The notes beneath the pieces are model-generated. The model ran no database searches. It saw only the letters and a program-made list of their open reading frames with translations, and was not told where the DNA came from. Made by a program: the position numbers and the translations under genes. Positions 1-4,458 of a stretch of 5,387 nucleotides of DNA are shown here, piece by piece. Every line of letters begins with the position of its first letter. The stretch's first letter is position 1. The stretch covers positions 1 through 5,387 of the forward strand of contig CANQSI010000059.1 of NCBI GenBank assembly GCA_947626465.1, given 5' to 3'. Source of the DNA: an uncultured Atopobiaceae bacterium. Lineage in GTDB: Bacteria > Actinomycetota > Coriobacteriia > Coriobacteriales > Atopobiaceae.

Positions 1-303
1 GTCCGATGGACGGAGGTCGTGACGCCTCCCGAGCCGGGGACGGGCCATCTCGGCGCCCCGAAGATTGAAGAAAGCGTGAAGTTCCCCTCCGACGTCGAAT
101 CGGAAGCCGACGCGGAGCCCGGCGAGCGCGAAGTGTATGGACAGGTGGCCTCCGAGGTGGCCGCCACGTGGCCCGACGTGGATCTGCAGTCGAGGGACGC
201 CGTCGCCTCCATCGATTCTCCCGAGGTAAAGGAGGCCGTGGACGAGGCGATCGCCGAGCAGGACGGCTCCGAGGGAGACGAGCACATCGACCATCTCATC
301 TAG
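1..303 (+). CDS. 3' end of an unidentified gene (acidic C-terminus)
   Basis: The reading frame is open from the left edge to a TAG stop at 301-303, so this is probably the C-terminal part of a longer protein. GC-rich third positions throughout support real coding. A GTG at 19 could be a start, but the GGAGG at 12-16 lies only two bases from it, too close for a good ribosome-binding site, so I treat the gene as truncated by the window. The visible part is hydrophilic, proline-rich at first and then strongly acidic. It has no membrane segment, no cysteine and no motif I recognise, and it ends in ...DEHIDHLI. The last ~55 residues look helical (for example SPEVKEAVDEAIAEQ). It sits 231 bp upstream of rpsF with a promoter candidate between, so it is probably a separate transcription unit. 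Function is unknown. Confidence 0.6.
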   Translation, partial: VRWTEVVTPPEPGTGHLGAPKIEESVKFPSDVESEADAEPGEREVYGQVASEVAATWPDVDLQSRDAVASIDSPEVKEAVDEAIAEQDGSEGDEHIDHLI

Positions 304-453
304 CTTTCAACCGCGCCTCGGGACCCGCGTGTTGGCTGATTGGCAGCTCGCTGGACGCCCCCGGCCAGCTCGACCACACATTTTTGCAAGGTGCGCCCCC
401 TAGGCTCCCATCGAACGGATTCCGCGCGATGGGCGAAGGGGGCGCAATCCTTG

Positions 454-462
454 TGCTAGGAT
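454..462 (+). promoter_or_regulatory. Candidate extended -10 promoter for the rpsF operon
   Basis: TGCTAGGAT combines a TG extended -10 element with the hexamer TAGGAT (457-462). No convincing -35 hexamer lies 16-18 bp upstream, which is tolerated when the extended element is present. Transcription would begin near 469-470, a few bases before the first stem of the predicted rpsF leader, so the two predictions support each other. This is a motif reading only. The TTGACC at 470-475 resembles a -35 element but has no matching -10 at the right distance. Confidence 0.4.
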
Positions 463-474
463 GGCCGTCTTGAC

Positions 475-526
475 CTTCTGCCTCGGGCACACCTTCATGT
501 CCCGGGGCCATTTAGCCCAGAGGAGG
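475..526 (+). promoter_or_regulatory. Structured rpsF leader, candidate S6:S18 autoregulatory RNA
   Basis: The 5' UTR folds by eye into an outer stem P1 (475-480 with 518-523, six pairs including one T-G) directly stacked on an inner stem P2 (481-487 with 501-507, seven pairs including one T-G). P2 closes a 13-base loop (488-500), and an unpaired 3' segment (508-517) lies between P2 and P1. The 3' arm of P1 overlaps the rpsF Shine-Dalgarno GAGGAGG (520-526), so a ligand stabilising P1 would block initiation. In many bacteria the S6:S18 complex represses its own operon through a leader near rpsF. The position and the sequestering geometry match that idea, but I could not align this RNA to the published consensus. 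An alternative small hairpin (505-508 with 515-518) would compete with both stems. Confidence 0.5.
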
Positions 527-534
527 TGAACGTT

Positions 535-822
535 GTGAAGGCTTATGAACTGCTGTTCATACTCGATCCCAACCTCACTGACGAGAATCGTGCCGCCACC
601 ATGGCGCGCATCGATGCCGCTATCACGGGAGTGGGCGGCAAGGTGGAGGATGTGGACGAGTGGGGCCGGCGTAAGCTCGCCTATGAGATCGACCATCTCC
701 AGGAAGGCGACTACACCCTCATCAAGTTCCAGGCGGAACCGGACCAGATCGAAGAGCTTGAGCGCATCCTGCGCATCACGGATGCGGTCAAGCGGTCCAT
801 GATCACTCGACAGGCAGCGTAG
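535..822 (+). CDS. rpsF: 30S ribosomal protein S6
   Basis: This 95-residue protein has the length and pattern of bacterial S6. It begins MKAYELLFIL, carries the signature GRRKLAYEI at about residues 44-52, and ends with DAVKRSMITR near residues 83-92. S6 has a ferredoxin-like fold and binds S18 and the central domain of 16S rRNA on the 30S platform. I chose the GTG at 535 because AGGAGG (521-526) sits eight bases upstream and the protein then begins as other S6 proteins do. A GTG at 526 in the same frame overlaps that Shine-Dalgarno sequence and would add three unusual residues. This is the first gene of the rpsF-ssb-rpsR-rplI unit, preceded by a leader that probably mediates feedback. There is no long C-terminal extension. 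Confidence 0.96.
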   Translation: MKAYELLFILDPNLTDENRAATMARIDAAITGVGGKVEDVDEWGRRKLAYEIDHLQEGDYTLIKFQAEPDQIEELERILRITDAVKRSMITRQAA

Positions 823-830
823 TCGAGTGA
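803..830 (+). repeat. Perfect 8-bp inverted repeat across the rpsF stop codon
   Basis: TCACTCGA (803-810) and TCGAGTGA (823-830) are exact reverse complements around a 12-base loop (811-822) that ends with the rpsF TAG stop. The left arm lies inside the last codons of rpsF. No T-run follows, so it is not a standard intrinsic terminator. In RNA it would form a hairpin that translating ribosomes open when they reach the end of rpsF. Confidence 0.6.
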
Positions 831-835
831 CTGCC

Positions 836-856
836 CGCAAGGCCCGTCGCCTTGCG
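836..856 (+). repeat. Perfect 7-bp inverted repeat just before the ssb RBS
   Basis: CGCAAGG (836-842) pairs exactly with CCTTGCG (850-856) around a seven-base loop. It starts five bases after the preceding inverted repeat and ends three bases before the ssb Shine-Dalgarno region (860-865). It has no T-run. It could protect an mRNA end, set an RNase cleavage position or tune ssb translation relative to rpsF. Confidence 0.6.
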
Positions 857-872
857 AAAGAGAGGTGTACGC

Positions 873-1463
873 ATGAGCATCAACCGCGTCCTGATCACCG
901 GCAACCTCACCCGTGATCCCCAGCTTCGCATGACCACGAACGGCACCCGCGTGATGAACTTCGGGGTGGCCGTGAACGATCGCCGCCGCAACCAGCAGAC
1001 CGGTGAGTGGGAGGACTTCCCGAACTTCATCGACTGCGTGCTCTTCGGCCAGCGCGCCGATTCGCTCTCGCGCTTCCTCTCGAAGGGCACGAAGGTGGCC
1101 ATCGAGGGCAAGCTCCGCTACAGCACCTGGGAGTCCCAAGAGGGCCAGCGCCGCTCGAAGATCGAGGTGGTCGTGGACGACCTCGACTTCATCTCGCGCC
1201 GAAACGACGGCGGCCAGGGTCGAGGCGGCTACCAAGGCGGCCAGGGCTACCAGCCCAACCAGGGCTACCAGGGTGGTCAGGGCTACGGCGCGCAGAACCG
1301 CGGCTACGGAAACGAGAATTCCGGCGGCTACGGCCAAGCGCCCAGCTATTCGGTGCCGGCGCCCCAAGGCGATGGCATCGACGACGGAATGTCGGCAGGC
1401 TCTTCCCCGGCGGCGCCCCTGCCGCCCGAGGGAGCGGTCTACGACGAGGACATCCCCTTCTAA
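873..1463 (+). CDS. ssb: Single-stranded DNA-binding protein
   Basis: A 196-residue SSB that coats single-stranded DNA during replication, repair and recombination. Residues 1-108 form the OB-fold domain, starting MSINRVLITGNLTRDPQLR and including FPNFIDCVLFGQRADSLSRFL, VAIEGKLRYSTWE and a final VVVDDLDFIS strand. Residues 111-158 are a disordered Gly/Gln/Tyr-rich linker with short repeats. The tip DEDIPF (191-196) is the conserved acidic peptide that recruits partner proteins. The ATG at 873 is preceded by GAGAGG (860-865) at seven bases. An in-frame TTG at 852 would add MRKRGVR before the family's usual start, so I rejected it. The gene lies between the partners rpsF and rpsR, the usual arrangement, and its stop overlaps the rpsR ribosome-binding site. 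Confidence 0.96.
   Translation: MSINRVLITGNLTRDPQLRMTTNGTRVMNFGVAVNDRRRNQQTGEWEDFPNFIDCVLFGQRADSLSRFLSKGTKVAIEGKLRYSTWESQEGQRRSKIEVVVDDLDFISRRNDGGQGRGGYQGGQGYQPNQGYQGGQGYGAQNRGYGNENSGGYGQAPSYSVPAPQGDGIDDGMSAGSSPAAPLPPEGAVYDEDIPF
1227..1280 (+). repeat. Three 18-bp in-frame tandem repeats in ssb
   Basis: Three consecutive 18-base units encode the hexads GYQGGQ, GYQPNQ and GYQGGQ (SSB residues 119-136), followed by a partial GYG. Each unit begins GGCTACCA and ends in CAG, and the first and third encode the same peptide with different synonymous bases. The repeat lies in the flexible linker, where changes in length are usually tolerated. Confidence 0.8.
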
Positions 1464-1472
1464 GGAAGCAGC

Positions 1473-1760
1473 ATGCCACGTAAAGTTCGTTCGAAGACCT
1501 CTGGTGACTACCAGAGGCAACCGCGCCGCAAGGTGTGCCAGTTTTGCCGCGACGGCGTGAAGGAAATCGATTACAAGGACACGCAACTCCTGCGCAAGTA
1601 CGTCACGGATCGCGGCAAGATCAAGCCGCGTCGCGTGACCGGCGCGTGCCGCCAGCACCAGAACATGATCCAAAACGCCATCAAGCGCGCGCGCACGATG
1701 GCGCTCATGCCCTACGCCGTGCCCGTGGTCACCAATCGTGGCGCCCGGAGGCGCGACTAA
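1473..1760 (+). CDS. rpsR: 30S ribosomal protein S18, zinc-ribbon (C+) form
   Basis: A 95-residue basic protein, slightly longer than many S18 proteins. S18 pairs with S6 on the 30S platform. The core includes IDYKDTQLLRKYVTDRGKI (residues 32-50) and RRVTGACRQHQ (53-63), both typical of S18. Cys22, Cys25, Cys59 and His62 form a likely zinc site (CxxC...CxxH), which marks the cysteine-containing type of S18 as opposed to the zinc-free type. The C-terminus, PYAVPVVTNRGARRRD, is basic. The ATG at 1473 follows AAGGAAG (1462-1468), which overlaps the ssb stop codon, so translation may be coupled to ssb. The rplI start is only 15 bases beyond the stop. Confidence 0.96.
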   Translation: MPRKVRSKTSGDYQRQPRRKVCQFCRDGVKEIDYKDTQLLRKYVTDRGKIKPRRVTGACRQHQNMIQNAIKRARTMALMPYAVPVVTNRGARRRD

Positions 1761-1775
1761 CCGAAGGAGCCGAAC

Positions 1776-2366
1776 ATGAACGTAATCCTGTTGACCGAGC
1801 TCCGCGGGAAGGGCGGCGAGGGTGACGTGATCGACGTGGCCCAGGGCTACGCCGAGAACTACCTCTTCCGCAAGGGCATCGCCGAGCCCGCCACCAAGGG
1901 CAACATGAAGCAGCTCGAGGAGCGCCGCCACAACATCCAGAAGCGCGAGATTCGCCGCGTGGAGGACGCCGAGGCCGTGCGCGACATCCTCGAAGGCAAG
2001 CTCGTCTCCATCGAAGACGTCCGCGTGGGCGAGGAAGGCCAGCTCTACGGCTCGGTGACCTCCACCATGATCGCCGACGCCATCGCGAGCCAGCTGAAGG
2101 TGACGATCGATCGCCGCCGTGTGGAGCTCAAGGCGCCCATCAAGCAGGCTGGCCTGCACGTGGTGGACGTGAACCTCTACCGCGACATCACCGCCTCGCT
2201 GAACGTGCAGGTGGGCAAGCCCGAGGATCTTCCCGCGGCCGATGAGGCCGCCGAGGCGGACGAGGCGCTCGCCACCGAGGCCGACGTCGAGGGCGTGGTG
2301 CTCGCAAAGGACGCGCACGATCTCGAGGTCGCCGAGGAAGAGGCCGCCGAAGCTGCCGAGGCGTAA
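1776..2366 (+). CDS. rplI: 50S ribosomal protein L9 with acidic C-terminal tail
   Basis: L9 binds 23S rRNA near the base of the L1 stalk and helps maintain the reading frame. The N-terminal RNA-binding domain is clear: MNVILLTELRGKGGEGDVIDV, then GYAENYLFRKGIAEPAT (residues 24-40). A long connecting helix rich in Arg and Glu follows (about 43-74), then the C-terminal domain with GQLYGSVTSTMIADAI (88-103), RRRVELKAPIKQAGLH and VNLYRDITASLNVQV ending near residue 146. The protein is 196 residues, against roughly 150 for most L9. Residues 150-196 form an extra tail with 18 acidic and 16 alanine residues. The ATG at 1776 has AAGGAG (1764-1769) six bases upstream. It is the last gene before a terminator-like hairpin. 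Confidence 0.96.
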   Translation: MNVILLTELRGKGGEGDVIDVAQGYAENYLFRKGIAEPATKGNMKQLEERRHNIQKREIRRVEDAEAVRDILEGKLVSIEDVRVGEEGQLYGSVTSTMIADAIASQLKVTIDRRRVELKAPIKQAGLHVVDVNLYRDITASLNVQVGKPEDLPAADEAAEADEALATEADVEGVVLAKDAHDLEVAEEEAAEAAEA

Positions 2367-2367
2367 G

Positions 2368-2398
2368 GGCGGCGCGCCCCTGGCCGGCGCCGCCGGCC
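2368..2398 (+). repeat. GC-rich inverted repeats immediately after rplI
   Basis: Directly after the rplI stop, GGCGGCGC (2368-2375) can pair with GCGCCGCC (2387-2394). Alternatively, GGCCGG (2382-2387) can pair with CCGGCC (2393-2398). The two folds exclude each other. There is no T-run, so it is at most a pause or mRNA-stabilising hairpin, and such pairings arise easily in very GC-rich DNA. Confidence 0.4.
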
Positions 2399-2442
2399 GA
2401 TGAGGGGGTTGCAATCGCCCAACAGGCACTTTCGACATGCCC

Positions 2443-2490
2443 TTTCGCAGGGTGGTTCCTGGAAATTCGCCAAAGTAGCTGCGAAACCAC
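2443..2490 (+). repeat. Inverted repeat with a competing partner upstream of the terminator
   Basis: TTTCGCAG (2443-2450) and CTGCGAAA (2479-2486) are perfect 8-bp complements enclosing 28 bases. A second pair, GTGGTT (2452-2457) with AACCAC (2485-2490), overlaps the first on the right side, so only one can form at a time. The structure ends six bases before the terminator stem at 2497. Confidence 0.45.
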
Positions 2491-2496
2491 AACGGA

Positions 2497-2530
2497 AGGC
2501 CGTTCGTCAAGCGTGACGGACGGCCTCTTT
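2497..2530 (+). terminator. Intrinsic terminator of the rpsF-rplI operon
   Basis: GGCCGTTCGTC (2498-2508) pairs with GACGGACGGCC (2515-2525) to give eleven pairs, one of them T-G, around the six-base loop AAGCGT. An A-T pair (2497/2526) extends the stem. The following TCTTTAT is a short, imperfect T-run. It lies 131 bp after the rplI stop and separates the ribosomal operon from dnaB, so dnaB is probably transcribed mainly from its own promoter. Confidence 0.75.
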
Positions 2531-2664
2531 ATGCATCGCCTTTTGGTGGATAAGCCCCTCTACCAGCAGTTTTGTCATATCGAAAAATCGGAAAAACGGC
2601 GTAACCCCACGTAGATGGGCATGGCTTCCATTCGGTGAATATTTTGTGATGGATGTTCAAAACT

Positions 2665-2714
2665 CAACGCCGAAAACGACGTGAATTTGTAGACAACGTC
2701 GAAAAGCGTCGTTT
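2665..2714 (+). repeat. Direct repeat CAACGYCGAAAA combined with an inverted repeat
   Basis: CAACGCCGAAAA (2665-2676) and CAACGTCGAAAA (2694-2705) match at 11 of 12 positions, 29 bp apart. The base pairs just after them form a perfect inverted repeat, AAACGACG (2674-2681) with CGTCGTTT (2707-2714), and a shorter CGACGT/ACGTCG (2677-2682 and 2696-2701). The array could be paired protein-binding sites or an RNA hairpin. It does not match an operator I know. Confidence 0.5.
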
Positions 2715-2778
2715 CGCGGGAAGGCGCGAGGGGACTTTGCACATCTGCGAGTCGAGAGCTGAATCGGGTCGAAACGGC

Positions 2779-2784
2779 TCTAAT
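2779..2784 (+). promoter_or_regulatory. Weak -10 candidate for dnaB
   Basis: TCTAAT matches the TATAAT consensus at five of six positions and lies in the most AT-rich stretch before dnaB. It would give a start near 2791 and a leader of about 52 bases. No -35 hexamer is visible at a suitable distance, so this is a weak call. Confidence 0.25.
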
Positions 2785-2842
2785 TATTGTCAAGTTTGGG
2801 GGCTACCATCCATTCGCACGCATTGAATCGAGTGGAGTCTGC

Positions 2843-4282
2843 ATGCCCGAATTCGCGGAGAAGCCGCGCCTCACAGAAGTACCCTCAGGCGCCGCGCGCC
2901 GTGGCCTTGCGCTGAACAGCGGCCAGGCGCCCGACCTCATCCTCCCCCATGACGCCAAGGCGGAGAGCTCGGTGCTCGCCGCGATGATCACCTCCGAGGA
3001 TGTCCTGCGCGACTGCCTGATCGACCTCAAGAAAGAGGACTTCTACCTCGAGCGGAACCGCATCGTCTTCGAGGCCCTGCAAACGCTCTTCAACAAGAGC
3101 TACCCCACCGACCCCATCTCGATCGTGAGCCATCTCCGCAGCCTCGGCACCCTCGAGCGCGCCGGAGGCGCCTCGTATGTGAACGACCTCGCCAACCAGC
3201 TCTTCTCGCTCGTGTCGTGGAAACACCACGCCGAGCTCGTGAAGCGCGACAGCCTCCTGCGCGCGATGATGGTGGCTGCGGCCAACATCACGGCGTTGGC
3301 CGCCGATGCCCCGGAGGACCCGAAAGAGGTCGTGGACGCGGCCGAGGAGCTGCTCTACAAGGCCACCGAGAGCAACGTGGGCAATGCCACCATCCCCATC
3401 AGCGACGCCATGGTGGCGCTCTATAACGACATCCAGGTGCGCCGCGAGATGGGAAGCCAGCTCCTCGGGATCACCACCGGCTACGAGCGCCTCGACGAGA
3501 CGCTCATGGGCCTTCGCCCGGGGCAGCTCATCGTCGTGGGCGCGCGCCCGGCGGTGGGCAAGACGTCCTTCGCGCTGAACCTCGCCGTGGAGGCGGCGAA
3601 CCCCGACAAGCCCGATGCGCAGGCTTCCGTCCTCATCTTCTCCCTCGAGATGAGCGCGCTCGAGATCGCCCAGCGCCTCCTCTCGAGCGTCTCGAACGTG
3701 AGCCACTCGGCCATCGCCAAGGGCCACATCTCCGCCTCGGAGTGGCCGGTGATCACCTCCGCGAGCCAGCACCTCTCGCGCCTCGACATCGCCATCGACG
3801 ACACCCCCGGCACCTCCGTCACGGAGATCCGCGCCAAGGCGCGCCGCCACTTCCACAACAAGGAGCGCGGCATCGTCATCGTGGACTACCTGCAGCTCCT
3901 CTCCTCGGGCAAGCGCTACTCCGACAACCGCGCCACGGAGGTGGCGGAGATGAGCCGCGGGCTGAAGATCATGGCGAAGGATCTCGGCGTGCCGGTGATC
4001 GCCCTCTCGCAGCTGAATCGCCAATCCGCAAACGCCACGCCAAGGCGCCCGCAACTCTACGACCTCCGCGAGAGCGGCGCCATCGAGCAGGACGCCGACG
4101 TCGTCATCCTCATGGACAAGTCGAATTCCCCCGAGGAGGCCGAGAAGCCCGATCGCCCCGACAAGAACATGACGGACTTCATCGTGGCGAAGAACCGCTC
4201 CGGCCCCACGAACATCATCACGATGGGCTTCCTCGATCGCATCACGAAGTTCTTCGAGATCGACCACCGCCACGACGAGTAG
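2843..4282 (+). CDS. dnaB: Replicative DNA helicase DnaB
   Basis: A 479-residue hexameric helicase that unwinds the fork and recruits primase. The N-terminal domain (about residues 32-150) begins LPHDAKAESSVLAAMI and includes HLRSLGTLERAGGASYVNDL. The RecA-like domain follows ITTGYERLDETLMGLRPGQL (210-229). It has Walker A GARPAVGKTSF (233-243, Lys240), the SLEM motif with the likely catalytic Glu269, Walker B IVIVDYLQLL (345-353, Asp348), ALSQLNR (387-393), DLRESGAIEQDADVVILM (407-424) and KNRSGPT near 450-456. The Walker A and SLEM blocks are uninterrupted, so there is no intein at these common insertion sites. Length is normal, with a ~30-residue lead before the conserved domain. The ATG at 2843 follows GGAG (2834-2837) at five bases. 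It lies downstream of the operon terminator and upstream of purA. Confidence 0.97.
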   Translation: MPEFAEKPRLTEVPSGAARRGLALNSGQAPDLILPHDAKAESSVLAAMITSEDVLRDCLIDLKKEDFYLERNRIVFEALQTLFNKSYPTDPISIVSHLRSLGTLERAGGASYVNDLANQLFSLVSWKHHAELVKRDSLLRAMMVAAANITALAADAPEDPKEVVDAAEELLYKATESNVGNATIPISDAMVALYNDIQVRREMGSQLLGITTGYERLDETLMGLRPGQLIVVGARPAVGKTSFALNLAVEAANPDKPDAQASVLIFSLEMSALEIAQRLLSSVSNVSHSAIAKGHISASEWPVITSASQHLSRLDIAIDDTPGTSVTEIRAKARRHFHNKERGIVIVDYLQLLSSGKRYSDNRATEVAEMSRGLKIMAKDLGVPVIALSQLNRQSANATPRRPQLYDLRESGAIEQDADVVILMDKSNSPEEAEKPDRPDKNMTDFIVAKNRSGPTNIITMGFLDRITKFFEIDHRHDE

Positions 4283-4380
4283 CGAGGAGTCGGCGCGCGG
4301 CTGGCGCACGGAGGGCACATCCCTTCGTGAAAGAGCTGTTGCGAGGGCGCGGGCATATGGGAGGGCCGTGCCGGCTCTTC

Positions 4381-4386
4381 TATACT
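4381..4386 (+). promoter_or_regulatory. Candidate -10 element for purA
   Basis: TATACT matches the -10 consensus at five of six positions and stands out in a very GC-rich spacer. The expected -35 position (4358-4363, TGGGAG) is a poor match. Transcription would start near 4393, just before a GC-rich hairpin. It suggests that purA can be transcribed independently of dnaB. There is no clear terminator in the 176-bp dnaB-purA gap, so read-through is also likely. Confidence 0.4.
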
Positions 4387-4395
4387 TGGGGCCGC

Positions 4396-4419
4396 GGGCC
4401 ACGCGGGCGGCGCGGGCCC
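4396..4419 (+). repeat. GC-rich hairpin in the purA leader
   Basis: GGGCC (4396-4400) and CGCG (4402-4405) pair with CGCG (4411-4414) and GGCCC (4415-4419), giving nine GC pairs with one bulged A (4401) and the loop GGCGG. No T-run follows (CCTGAAGG), so it is not an intrinsic terminator. It lies about 40 bases before the purA start codon. Confidence 0.45.
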
Positions 4420-4458
4420 TGAAGGCGAGCTGAGGCCAACGTGAGCGAGGAGAGAGCT

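Larger units (their letters stand above)
2541..2842 (+). other. AT-rich gene-free region upstream of dnaB
   Basis: No credible gene is seen on either strand here. The core (2571-2720) has 68 G or C in 150 bases, about 45%, against about 75% in the dnaB segment 3541-3600. The region holds short A-tracts, including GAAAAA at 2582 and 2591, and a near-perfect direct repeat CAACGYCGAAAA at 2665-2676 and 2694-2705. It also has an inverted pair AAACGACG/CGTCGTTT (2674-2681 and 2707-2714) and a DnaA-box-like GGTGGATAA (2545-2553). It probably contains the dnaB promoter and possibly operator sites. No RNA family was recognised. Confidence 0.6.

Noticed and set aside
350..385. Hairpin GCTGG/CCAGC followed by TTTTT, possible terminator of the upstream gene
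   Set aside because: The stem is only five pairs with a ten-base loop, and the T-run begins eleven bases after it, too far for an intrinsic terminator.
852..872. Upstream TTG start for SSB adding seven residues
   Set aside because: The ATG at 873 has a well-placed ribosome-binding site and gives the standard SSB N-terminus. The TTG lies inside a hairpin arm.
2438..2479. A 13-codon plus-strand frame (MPFRRVVPGNSPK) before the terminator, possible leader peptide
   Set aside because: There is no good Shine-Dalgarno sequence, no run of a regulatory codon, and chance short frames are common.
711..2510. A 599-codon open frame on the minus strand opposite ssb, rpsR and rplI
   Set aside because: It mirrors well-identified genes on the other strand, and its composition (runs of Leu, Val, Ala, His and Arg) is typical of antisense frames in GC-rich DNA. 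No family motif is seen.
2575..2793. A 72-codon minus-strand frame in the dnaB upstream region
   Set aside because: It would start at TTG without a ribosome-binding site, has no recognisable motif and fills a region that looks regulatory.
2788..2793. A perfect TTGACA (-35 consensus) on the minus strand
   Set aside because: No -10 hexamer lies 16-18 bp downstream on that strand, and there is no minus-strand gene for it to drive.
2843..4282. Possible intein in DnaB
   Set aside because: DnaB is a common intein host, but the protein is of normal length and its motifs are contiguous.
2885..4402. A 505-codon minus-strand frame opposite dnaB
   Set aside because: It is the same kind of GC-rich shadow. 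The plus strand encodes an intact DnaB with all its motifs.
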